64,000 nt of DNA, from positions 113,824,767-113,888,766 of the forward strand of contig OY856411.1 of the NCBI GenBank assembly GCA_963693085.1, in the 5' to 3' direction. The position numbers and the translations under genes were made by a program. Position 1 is the first letter of the stretch. Every line of letters begins with the position of its first letter. Positions 48,680 through 59,800 of the stretch are shown here, in pieces. This DNA comes from Alisma plantago-aquatica (Eukaryota; Streptophyta; Magnoliopsida; Alismatales; Alismataceae). The notes under the pieces are model-generated. The model searched no databases. It was not told the origin of the DNA and worked only from the letters and a program-made list of their open reading frames with translations.

Positions 48680-49020
48680 TATGCAAATATGTTTAGAGGG
48701 CACAAAGAACATGCTGATAGTATCTTTGTTGTGGCAGGACGTGGAAGTAGGAGGCAGGTACATGAATATAGAGTGTTGGAGATGGGGTCAGAGCAGCCCA
48801 CGGTGCCTCAGTTAGACCCAACAACCATGACCAATTTTACTTTCCAGTCCCTGTTTGGACAACTTATGGCCACAATTACGCATTTTGCAGATCGAGCACC
48901 CATATTTCAAGCTAGGGAAGTTGTCCTCGATGCAGAATCCCTGGGTTTTGGGAAGACTTTTAAGCAGTTGAGACACGTGGGGGTGATCGAGTATGCTCAT
49001 ATGATAACTGACAGATGCGG
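48680..49020 (+). pseudogene. Gypsy gag N-terminal fragment
   Basis: The frame opens after the primer site and reads GRGSRRQVHEYRVLEMGSEQ and FTFQSLFGQLMATITHFADR. This is like the poorly conserved N-terminus of plant chromovirus gag, with an Arg/Gly patch followed by a helix before the capsid core. It is cut at 49020 by the CACTA terminus. The match rests on position and composition more than on signature residues. Confidence 0.55.
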
Positions 49021-49034
49021 ACACTACTAAAAAA

Positions 49035-51046
49035 TGACATATTTTGTTGGGTCTTTTTTCAAGGAAAACTGAAGGTATTATCTGTAGCGTCAGTTTTAAG
49101 TAGGCAAACATTGCGGATTGACCAACTGAGAAAACACAGGTTGCACTTCTTTTTTGACGTTTCTCTCTTGTCAAAGCAGCCGACGCTATATATCACCCAC
49201 AAAAATAAAATTTCACGCAAAATTTTTGTGAGCATTTCATTTTCCTATGAAAATCCTACATCGTCGATTCTTTTATTTATAATTGATGGGATAAAAAAGT
49301 GTGTCTTCCCTCCTGCTGGAAACAATTGGGGTTTCTTGTCAATTTTCTCCACAATGTCTGAAGAAAAAGATGTCCACACCATGTGTCTCGTAATTTCCTC
49401 CCACCACCACTTCATGTTTCTTGTCTATTATTCTAACCATTACTGACATAGTAGGTATTGGTGGGTTGTAAGATTTGTCGTCGATATGTTTTAGACCACC
49501 GCCGAGAAAATTTATGTTTTTCTTGCAGTTGTTCATCTATAACGGATGACCTAAATCCTAGGTTTTCGGTTTTGTTAATAACTGATGGGATAAGTCATAT
49601 TTAACCCTATGAGAAACCCTTTCCCCCTCTTCTCCCCTACCCACATTTATTTATGTATTTGCTTGGCAATTTCCCTCCTCTTCTACCTCCACTAATGTTG
49701 CTTCCTAGCGCGTCCACCAATGACTGTTGCTCCGCCGATTATTGTGCATCCTCCAACCACTACACCAACTGACAATCCCACTACTCCAGCCGACGGTGCC
49801 ACTACTTCTCCATCTGAGCTCCTCTCCAACGTCTCCACTACTTCCTACTCTAACTGTGCTCCTTTGTTGACGACGCCACTACTTCCTCATCCTCCGACCA
49901 TGCTACTCCAACACTAGCCACAGGTGGCCTCCTTCTTCCTTTCTTCTTCCCCCCTACCTCAGTTCTTCATTTCCTTTCCCCCTCTCCTCCTTCCTCCTCT
50001 CTCCTTCTTACGCTACCCTATTATTTCTTCTCAATATGGAGAAGAAATTGTGAATGGAAGTGAAGGAGGAAGGAGGAGGAAGGGGGAGAGGGGGATCAGA
50101 GATGGAGATATAAAATAATGTTAATTGTTGTCAATTATGGTAGTATGGTGGATAATGATAATGTTAGCATTTGTTAGTACCAATAAATCACCTTCAAGTG
50201 AATCTCATCTATGCTCTAATGATTGAACTTTCATGAAAATGACTCTAAATTAACTTGAATCAATAATGTTAATATTTATGTTGACTATCTTGCTCGAATC
50301 ATATGATTTCCCATTTTTTATGTGGATATCCAAATTATTACATCATTGATTCAATTGTGGTGTGTCACACTATGTCTAAATGAATTCTTGTTGTATGATG
50401 TAACATGGTAAGGAAATTACATGACCTAGTTTGAGATATTGAAACTTATATGTGAATAAAACTAAATTTGTGAATTCAAATACGTGAATAAACCCCAATT
50501 TGTGAATTCAAATATTTAAATAAACCTTAATTTGTGAATAAGCACTAATATGTAAATACTAATATATAAATGTAATTTAAAAACCCTATATGCAAAGCCC
50601 TAACTTCTAAACTGTGTTGTTGGCCTAGAAACCCGTCTGAGATTTACTCATTGGGAGTAAACCTTGGATAGTCCCCGATTTGGGACTATTCTTGAGCACT
50701 TCATCTCACTTAGGATGTAAGTGTGTAATGTGTGTTAATTTTCAATAAATTTCAACAACATTTCCCCTTTGTTCTTTGGGTACATATGTAGGTGGGTATT
50801 TGTCCATCTACATTGGTGTACTTGGAGAACATCAGGGAAATGCTACCAAAATTTATTGAAATAAAAAATGCATTATACACTTACTAGTGAGACAAAGTTA
50901 TCAAGAATGGGATTGGTGGTACACATTCATGAATATCAATGCTACTAGATGATTAGGGATCAATTATTCAAACATATCTTTCTCCTCAAAGTAACTTACT
51001 AGCTAGAACCTACTGAGCTACTTGTCTCCCATCTGATCATATAGAA
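49035..51046 (+). other. CACTA subterminal and 5' non-coding region
   Basis: No transposase coding here. Repeated CGTC/GACG words occur at 49090-49490 (for example CCGACGCT, CGTCGAT), as in CACTA subterminal regions. A C/T-rich to A/G-rich foldback spans 49978-50095. The 65-codon Thr/Pro-rich frame at 49720 is considered accidental. Confidence 0.6.
49978..50095. repeat. Foldback with polypyrimidine and polypurine arms
   Basis: The inner arms ATTTCTTCTC (50023-50032) and GAGAAGAAAT (50039-50048) pair perfectly over a 6-base loop. Outer arms (CCCCCTCTCCTCCTTCC and GGAGGAAGGAGGAGGAAG-like) extend the structure to about 118 bases. Confidence 0.7.
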
Positions 51047-53190
51047 ATGGATCGATCATGGATGTCTAAACCAAATCTCTACACTCCAGAGTTTATTAAT
51101 GGTCTAGAAACGTTTGTAAGTTTTGTAGAGGAACATAGAAAACAACCTGGACATAGGTTCTATTTCCCTTGTAGGAATCATAGCAACAACCTAAAGTTTT
51201 ACATCGTTGACACAATCAAAGATCATGTCATGTGCAATGGGATTGTAAAGGGCTATATAAAATGGTACTGGCATGGAGAGATTCTTAGTATGAGATCATA
51301 AGATGTTGGTAGAGGTAGTTGTGTCTAAGAGGAAATGGCTAATGATGTTGATGAGAACGAACCAATTCCAATGGACATGGTTGATGCGATGCTAGATAGT
51401 TGTGGGGTAAATGTTACAGACCCACCTCCCTTATTTAGAAACATTGTGCATAATGTTGAGAAACCATTATACTTAGGTTGTACTAAGTTTATGAAGTTGA
51501 GTGTTGTGTTGAGATTGTAATCTATGAAGGTTAACAATAGATGGAGCAACAAAAGCTTCACTTCTCTATTGTCTTTGTTGAAAGAAATTCTCCTAGAAGG
51601 AAATGAGCTTCCAAACTCAACATACAAAGCAAAAAAGATGTCGTGCCCATTGGGAATGGAGGCTAAGAAGATACATACATGCACAAATGACTATGTGTTG
51701 TTTCAAAAGGATTATATCGATCTGAAAGAATGTATTTAATGTGGGGTGTCTCAATATAAAATGATGACATCTGTAAGAAAAAAACCGAGTCTCCTACAAA
51801 GGTGATGTGGTATCTGCCTATAATACCTCAATTTCAACGTTTGTTTGCAAATGTCGAAGATTCACAAAATTTATATTGGCATGAAAATGTAAAGAAAAAC
51901 AACAATGGTATGCTATGACATGCATCTGATTCCCTGCTATGGAAGAAGATTGATTTATTGTATCCTAAATTTGGAAAAGAAGTCAGGAATTTAAGACTTG
52001 GACTTTGTACTGATAGGATGAATCCATATGGAATAGGAAGTAGCCAACATAGTACTTGGCCTTTCATGATTGTTGTATACAATCTTCCTTTGTGGTTGTG
52101 CATGAAAAATAAGTATGGCATGTTGTTGTTGTTGATATCGGGCCCCAAACAACTTGGCAATGATATTGATGTTTACCTTGAACCTCAATAAAGAAACTAT
52201 GAGGAGAAGATGTGATGACTTATGATGCTTTCCATGGAGAGATGTTTAATTTATGTGCTATGTTGTTTTACACTGTTAGTGACTTTCATGGTTATGGGAA
52301 CTTGTTTGGTTACATCATCAAAGGAACTAAGTCATGTTATATATGGGAGGAAAATACATATTCTATCATACAAAAACATGGTGGTATGACTGTATATCTT
52401 GGTCATCGAAGGTTTCTGCCAAAGGTGCATCCTTACTATAAGTTGCACAAAACATTTAATCTGGATCAATTGAGAAATGGTGTGCCCCTAAACCTATGTT
52501 AGGGGAGGATGTTATGCAAAAGTAAACAACATTTGTAAATCATTTTGGTAAGATATCGTGCAGTACTCCCACAGATAAAAAGTCTTTATTCAAAAAGAGG
52601 TCGATATTATGGGATATTCCTCATTGGAGTTCTTTGACAGTTCAACATTGTTTTGATGTCATATATGTTAAGAAAAATGTTTATGATAGCCCTGCTGACA
52701 CTCTATTGAATATGCCCAGTAAGACTAAAGATGGCATCAAATCCAGAATAGACCTATATGAAATGGGTATTAGGAAAGAAAAAAAAATTTACCAAAGGTC
52801 ACCACACATATCTACCTCGTGCTTATTACACCTTGTTTGCAAAGGAAAAGATAACTTTTTGCGGGTGCTTGAATAATGTTAAGGTACCACAAGGTTAATC
52901 AACCGATATTTGTAGATTGGTATCAATGAAGGATCTGAAGTTGATAGGTCTCAAATATCATGATTGACACTCTCTAATGCAACACATATTTCCTATGGCT
53001 ATTCTATCTATCCTTCCTAAGCATGTATGGTTTGCCATCACTAGGCGTTGCTTCTTCTTCAACACTCTATGTAGAAAAGTAATTGATTTTGAGATTATGG
53101 ATAAGTTGTAAAGAGAGTGGTCATTACCCTGTGTCAACTTGAGCAATATTTTCCCCCTTCATTCTTTGATATTATGGTACATCTAGTTTG
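51047..53190 (+). pseudogene. TNP2-like CACTA transposase, broken
   Basis: The start MDRSWM at 51047 opens the transposase-associated domain (then CRNHSNNLKFYIVDTIKDH, CNGIVKGYIKWYWHGE). After shifts, CTKFMKLSVV and WSNKSFTSLLSLLKEILLEG (51480-51600), GMEAKKIHTCTNDYVLFQKDY (51652-51715), GLCTDRMNPYG and STWPFMIVVYNLPLWLCMK (52000-52110), ISGPKQLGNDIDVYLEP, MLFYTVSDFHGYGNLFGY, TVYLGHRRFLP, and MPSKTKDGIKSRIDLYEMGI follow in the order known for TNP2. The last readable block is FFFNTLCRKVID and NIFPPSFFDIMVHLV near 53060-53190. It would cut and rejoin CACTA ends; with six or more breaks it is inactive. Confidence 0.93.
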
Positions 53191-53593
53191 ATCTTGGTAG
53201 GTGAAACCTGATCCAAGTTTCCCTCCATATCTTTGTTTCTTATCACTTGTTAACATTTCTCCCGTCTTTATTGTATTTCTTTTTCCTTTCTTTGTTTTGG
53301 CTGGAGCATCATCGTTCCTTAGGGAACACCCTTTTTAACCACCTATTCATTTGAAGTGTAAGAGTGTGAGACTCTGCGTACTTAAGACTTGCCGACCTTA
53401 TCCCTATGGTTCAACCCCAAATACTACATCATAGCCCGTATAATAGTTGCGGGGGCTTGGGTTTCAGGTTATAATCTTAAAAGTCTGACTACTCTGGATC
53501 TACTCCATTTTGTACGTGTGATTTAGGATGGTAAATCACATCCTTTCTTGGACAATGGTTCCAAGATTTTAATGTTTGTGAGGTGTATGCTAT
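53191..53593. other. Unassigned junction sequence
   Basis: About 400 bases between the last transposase block and the first Gypsy pol block. I see no coding, no CACTA terminus and no repeat ends. Confidence 0.5.
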
Positions 53594-55350
53594 TTGATCC
53601 TTCCAAGAGTTAGGAAGACCCCTCATATATGTTTTGAGTTGGTTAGGATGATTAGGAAGCTTTTGAGACAAGGGTGTGAGTTGATTATACAACATGAAGT
53701 GGATACCAAGGTGATGAGTCCTAGTATCCGAGGTGTACCAGTAGCATGTGAAGTTTTGAGATGTTTATCAGATGAGCTTTCTAGTAATCCTACCCCTTAG
53801 AGGGAGAGTCAATGTTGATCCTTCAAGTGTTGTTTGAAAAGAAGAAGAGTGATTCCATGGTGTTGTATATGGGTTGGTGACAGTTGGGCAAGACCAATAA
53901 TAAGGATAGATGGTTAGTTGATTAATGGACAGGTGCTACAGTGTGCCTTTAGATAAACCTGAGATTGGATATCACCAGACAAGATCAGAGTCGGTGACAT
54001 CGGTTGAAGGGTAACTATGAGTTTATGGTTGTAATGTTTAGGTTAACCACTACATCAACAACATTTATGGACTTGATGAACAGAGTGCTCAGGTCATGTT
54101 GTCATGAATTGTGGAAAGTTTTGCAGCTAACATCTCTATTCACTTGAGAGATAGTCAGCAGTAGGGAGAACACCTTCTCTAAGCTCTAGGATAGTTCATG
54201 TAGAAGTAATGGTGTGACAGGTTGAACAAGAGTTAGTTTGAGGTTAGCTAAAATGTCTTATCGAAGTTAGAATATATCTCCTAAGTATGTTTTGTAAATC
54301 CAAATAAGGTGGAGATAGTATTCGAGTGGGAATAGCCCTAGACACTGACTAAGATCCAAACTTCTTATGCCTAGCAGGACACTATAGGAAGTCCATTCAA
54401 ATCACCAGCATCATTGCTTTACCCCTAATAAGATTGAATAGGAAAGGTGTTCCTTCTTGTATCGAATAGTAGGTGTCTCATTAGTGTCAACGTTCTTTCT
54501 AGATGCTAAAGGGGACAAGTGTTCCAATGTAAGTGTGGCCAGAGCAAAGGAAAGGATACATTGTCTTTTGTAATGCTTCAAGGAATGGTTTGGGATACAT
54601 GCAGATATGATATATGGTCAACCAAGAAGTAATCTTCATAAATGTGTGTAGATAGGAATATATTTGCTCTTGGACGTTTCACGGAACAAGACATGTCAGT
54701 ATCACTTCTATAGGAGGATAAACAGTTGGAAATATCTAAGTTGATGGGATTGTGGACACAACTACAAGTCAAATCAATGCTACTATAGTAGGATAGATAA
54801 GTATAGGCAGATGATACCATGGTACATGACATCATATCATAGTGGCATAGCGGGGAGAATGATAGCTTCTATAGGACAAGTCACAAGATAGTGTATGATT
54901 CTATAACCTGATAATGGTTCCAAATGTTTATAGTTGAGTGAGATAGTACCTAAGAAGACTCATCTTTGATACGCATGATGTATCCAATGAACCCACAGAT
55001 GTATCATAAGGGGAAGAGTGTGGAATGGCAGCCAAGTATAGAATAGGGTATGGCACATATATGGTCAAGTGCTCAGTTATCAGTCAGTCAATAAGAAACA
55101 TTAGAAGCAGGCAGAGATAACGATCTAGTGGAAGTCCACCATAGCCTTTTGTGGTAGACAGATGTCTAATCAACCATTTAGACGATTGAAGAATCTTTAA
55201 GAACATATGGCCGACAGTTCTTGACATTTAGGGGATATCCACTTGTTGATTGATTGAGTTGCTTACTACAACAACCATCAGAGGAGCACATACATAAAAC
55301 CTAGTGAAGCTACATATGGTAAGGGATATAGGACATTCCATTATTTGTAA
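53594..55350 (+). pseudogene. Gypsy pol remnant (RT and integrase), heavily degraded
   Basis: RT words appear across frames: EKKKSDSMVLYMGW (family KKKDGSMR.CIDYR) near 53835-53880, a block like QLxGATVF.KIDLR near 53930, KGNYEFMVVMFRLT (family YEF.VMPFGLT) near 54010-54050 and TFMDLMNRVLRS near 54060-54090. An integrase C-terminal word like AYNNNHQRSTYIKPSEATYGKGYR lies near 55260-55330. Most of the interval between is unreadable. It has no intact motif. It may be the continuation of the Gypsy element whose gag starts at 48680, with CACTA insertion and deletion between them. Confidence 0.75.
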
Positions 55351-56459
55351 AGGCAAGAAAGTATGGATTCTAAGTGATGTGTTGAAATGACAAGCTACAA
55401 TGAAGGAAATGGTGATTCAGCAACAAGTGGAAACAATTTATGATGACAACTGGAGTTCCAAGTCAGAGTTACTACCAGAGTTGCATAGGATGCATGATTC
55501 ACTAGATATTTGTCTTTCTTCAGGCTATTTATTGTTTAGTTTTGTGCACTTTTTTGTTCATTCTCATATTAAATTTTGAGTGATTTACTACCATTAGCCT
55601 GCGATAATCAATTGCATCAAATAAATGTAATTTTAATGTTTTTGAATGATTTATTATATTTCAAGAATTTATGTTCAGATTTTATGGATTTCAGTAAGTT
55701 TTACACGAATCTACGTAGATTCATACTACCGACTTTGGAGTCGGTGGTACCAACACTTGCTCAAGGAGGAACAGAAGGAGTCAATAATTCTCGGTAGTAC
55801 CGACTTTAGGAGTCGATACTACCGAAAACATCACATCATTTGATTCACATTTAATTGAGGAAATTCAGTATTATCGAGTTCAAGCTCGGTAGTAGTGACA
55901 ACTTTCCATGTGGCCACAACTATCAAAGGGGTCAGTATTACTGACACCCAGTCGGTAGTACCGACATGTTGGGTTCATGTAGATTTGAAAACCAACTCTA
56001 ATCTGTTGGTTGATGATTTATTAATACCGAAGTCATTTCTATGACTTAGGGGGATTTCCTACAATGCTAGGAATCATGTTCTATTCCATTACCTAATAGC
56101 CGAGAGAAAGGAGATGAGAAAGAAGAGAAGAAGACCATGTTTTGGACGATCCAGACACTTCAAACGGACGGATTTGCAGCCGGAAGGTAGCAAATGGGCA
56201 CGTGTGTGAGAGAGGATCAATAGGACCGTCTTCTTCAAGGGTTCTTTAGTTTTACTAATGTTCACATGTTTTTCATCTTCTCTCTCATGGTTTTGACAAT
56301 AGAAACCATGTGGGGCTAAACCCCATATCCGTTAGGACTCGGGAGTAGACCAGTTATGCATTGTAATTGACTTTTATGCATTAATATATCAATTTCTCTT
56401 AATTTTTGGACTTATTTATATGAGATTGTCATGAACTATCCATGCTTGATCATCATAGG
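55351..56459 (+). repeat. Athila-2 5' LTR, first part
   Basis: The wording GGGGCTAAACCCCATATCCG near 56313 and TATGCATTAATATATCAAT near 56373 is like the central part of Athila/Tat LTRs. An inverted-repeat array lies at 55723-55975. The exact LTR start (perhaps near 55490) is not defined. No gene here. Confidence 0.6.
55723..55975. repeat. TACTACCGACT inverted-repeat array
   Basis: Four inverted pairs: arms 55723-55734 and 55739-55750 (10 of 12), arms 55791-55805 and 55811-55825 (14 of 15, loop TTAGG), a pair near 55869-55893, and palindromes GTCAGTATTACTGAC (55932-55946) and GTCGGTAGTACCGAC (55951-55965). Each copy is a variant of one word. Confidence 0.88.
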
Positions 56460-56841
56460 TAGTTAATTAGAGCTTTTTTTTTTTTTGAAAAATGAAATTA
56501 ACAGTTGGAAAGTCATAGAATTACATGTTTTATATCACCCTTTGAGAAAGGTGGCTTACGAACATGAAGAGATTACACAGAGTTCTCGATAAAACACCTA
56601 ACTAATAACACAATGGATACAAGAGTGGGATTGGTATTAGATTAGGTTGTGAATTATACCGTGAGAGCGGGTAATTCTTGCTACAGACTCTTAGTCCAGG
56701 GTTAGGAGAGATAATTGTTAATGTTATGATTGTTAATTGCAATGTTAACCAAGGTGAGGTTGTAATACTAAGGAATTCTTCCCAATTGCAATCAATCACC
56801 GGTAATTTTAGATTCACTTTCTACATTCATAGTTAATTAAA
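56460..56841 (-). mobile_element. Retroposon (LINE/SINE-like) with poly(A), minus strand
   Basis: TAGTTAATTA (56460-56469) recurs at 56830-56839. Between them, 56472-56829, the plus strand starts with a T-run (56475-56487), so the minus strand ends in poly(A), preceded by TTAATTTCATTTTTC. This is the pattern of plant L1-type 3' ends. The 71-codon frame inside is not recognised. Confidence 0.72.
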
Positions 56842-56875
56842 CTCCAAATCAAAGTTTTCTTCGGTCTAGCTGATC

Positions 56876-56880
56876 GTATC
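56876..56880. repeat. Target-site duplication of solo LTR, left copy
   Basis: GTATC; the right copy at 61658-61662 is ATATC (one G/A difference). Confidence 0.65.
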
Positions 56881-59800
56881 TGTCGGGACCCACTCTTTTG
56901 ATCAACATAAATACCAATCATTAGAGATAATCCCAAAACCTAAACCCAGATTATGAAATAAAACAATGAATTCTCGACAAAGGTGAATAAACAATATAAG
57001 AAAAACACAGATAAATTTTTCCTTTTTCTTTTTTCACAAACTCATAAATCAATGTCACATCAAGGACATCACATTCATATATCACAAATCATATTCAACT
57101 CCATTAAATTCAGAATCAGATCTTGTTCTCATATGCAGTTCACTTTACATTAGATACACGTACATTGATGAACAAACATAACCTAAAACCCATCTCGGGA
57201 AAGATAGAGTACAAGGACATTACAATCTATCTAGATTATGCTATTTATATCTTCTTTGTCACGACCTCTCCGCTGGATAGCATTATACCTAAAAATATTT
57301 GAAACAACCTTATGAGACTCATATAGATCCCCAGTGAGTGGATACCTCCCACTCAATCTAGGTACATGCATCGACATTAGATTAAGTATAATAAACTTAA
57401 CAGAAACATGCACATGTTGAAAATTCTAACATATAGTTCTATCATAAGTCATATCTAACTTACAATGGTAATCTAATCCAAAAGATAAGGTAATCACTTA
57501 AACCAATTATAACTTTGAAACATCTTTTAGAGCAAGACTATGAACAAATCATCAGATACTTCTTAGTTCAAATTAAGAACCCTACTGCATGAGAAATAAG
57601 TCGAGTTCTAAGCATTTTGAATCAATACATAACAATAACATAATCTTTGTGACACTCCACCAGTCGGACCAGGAACAAATCCTGCAGTCCTGAAGTTGAA
57701 GTACACATAATACATATCTAGCAAATAATATTATCAAATAGCAAGCAATCCAACTCATATTCAGAATGTATATAAATTCCAACATTTATAACTTGTCAAC
57801 ATGACAGACCATAATATGAAAATGTCCATAGCAACATGATTACTTTCTACAACAAGAAGTATAATCAACAATGACAAATCATAAAGTAGATGTACAAGGA
57901 ATGTAACAACAATTTAAATCATGTTCTACATGGCTTATCATCTTTTATTCATTGCCCTGAAACTACTTGGCTTGTACCTCACCAAGTAGAAGTCATCGCG
58001 CCTGATTCTTGTGTCAATGACTCACCGTCACTATCTTAGGGTTCAGTCGGCCACCCTAAGATATCAACAACAGACCCTGACCACCTTAGGGTTTCCTAAA
58101 GAGTCTCACATCCTCATCTTGGGTACACGAGATAGGAACTAGCAAAATAGTATATCACATATCACAATATTTTACATAATTTTCATTTCACATTTCACAT
58201 ATTTCATTTCATTAGAATCTATTCCATCTGGACATAGACTTTCACAGCAAGGATTTAGGGCCAGAGCCACTCCAGATGACTCACTGCTAAATCTTGGTGG
58301 TCTAACCTTTAAGGTCTTGATCCACACTCTGGAAATCCTTCTCATAATTCATCAATTATGACAAGGAGATCCGTTTTGTTTCCCCAGTGTGGTCCTCGGG
58401 GGAAACTCATGATGTTCAGGGAACCTAACTAGATGTTCCATCATTTCACTTGTAATTAATCTCTTTTACTCATCTTAAAAGAATTCAAAACATCATATAG
58501 CATATCTATGTATTCTCGCGTAACTAGAATAACATGAAACAGATTAAGTTTATCAGTAAGGACAATGATCAAAGCAAGAAGCACAATAAATCTGTATATT
58601 GCAACACATATGCTTATTTCTATCTTCTACTTCATCTCATAGCAATCATCAACAGTGGGCTTTCAGCCCAAGACATTATCTTATTGTCTAGCATTTACCC
58701 CATTAGGGTTTTATCATCATCAGTGGGCTTTCATCCCTAGACATAATCTCATTATGCAACATTTACCCTTATCAGGGTTTCTCAAAATGTAAGGAGTGCA
58801 TATTAAATTCAATTTCAACATATTCCTTATCAGTTCATTGTATATCACAGTTCTTAACAAATATTAGCACAAGAATTAGAACTAGAAATAGTAAAAGCAT
58901 ATATACATCATGTATCATTCATCATATTCAGAATAGATTAATCATACAACATATGCTTGTTCCATCCAATCTCAATAGATGCAAACAAATTTCATGCATA
59001 TACATGCATAACAGACTTAGTTCTCTTCTTCTTTTATTTCACATTCTTCATATGGGGTTACTAATCAACACATGTTGATTTTCATTTGAATTCCATTAAA
59101 ATAGTTCATTCTCATAGTACAAGTATTCTATCAAACAATCACAATACAAGAACACATTCTTGTAAATCAATTCAATGCTTGAATCTCACTTTTTAATTGA
59201 ATTATACTACAATTATGTACATTCCTTAATCCCTCATTTGAGATTGTTATTCATTAGCACCATCTAGCTCAACATTTTAGGGTTGAGTTTGTTTCTTAAA
59301 TTTGTCTACTAATTCTCATTTTTTTCTTCAATTCATATTCATTAATCTCAACTTTGTCATGTTCATTAAATTACTAAAACCAATCATTTTTAACTCACTT
59401 GATATACAATACTTCTGTTTTCATTGATATCCATCAAGTCTGGTTTTAGTATGTTTCATTCAATTTGTCTTAAGCCACATGTAATTAAAATAAAGGATTA
59501 AGGACTTCATCATAATAACTCCATTAGTTTCATCTTTAACTTGCCATCACCATCAATACATTTTTTCTTCATATCATTTCTTATATTTAGATAAGTGTAC
59601 CATGTCATTGACTTCTAATGTCATTCCCATAATCAACAACGATCATTCTTTATTATACTAAAACAAATGCATTAGACTTAGGTTATTAGTAAGACTCATC
59701 ATATTCAATTAAAGTATTAATACTTACATTCAACATTTCATCACATTTACAACGTCATATACAAGTTCTAGCTTCATTACTCATATTCATCTTAATACTA

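Larger units (their letters stand above)
49021..53190 (+). mobile_element. CACTA (En/Spm) transposon, 3' end missing
   Basis: It begins CACTACTAAAAAATGAC, a CACTA-type terminus, directly after GGA (a possible 3-bp target copy), and carries a TNP2-like transposase on the same strand. No inverted CACTA end (…TAGTG) is visible to the right. Instead the transposase runs into unrelated sequence near 53.2 kb, so the 3' end was probably deleted. It lies within the Gypsy gag. Confidence 0.85.

Noticed and set aside
49720..49917. Thr/Pro-rich 65-codon frame
   Set aside because: Low-complexity C-rich patch in the CACTA non-coding region; no transposase or host similarity.
54300..55230. Possible separate gene between RT and integrase words
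   Set aside because: Dense stops in all frames and position inside a Gypsy pol remnant; read as degraded RNase H/integrase.
55723..55975. CRISPR-like array because of regularly repeated palindromic words
   Set aside because: Units vary in sequence and spacing, are imperfect, and lie in a plant LTR; no cas genes or prokaryotic context.
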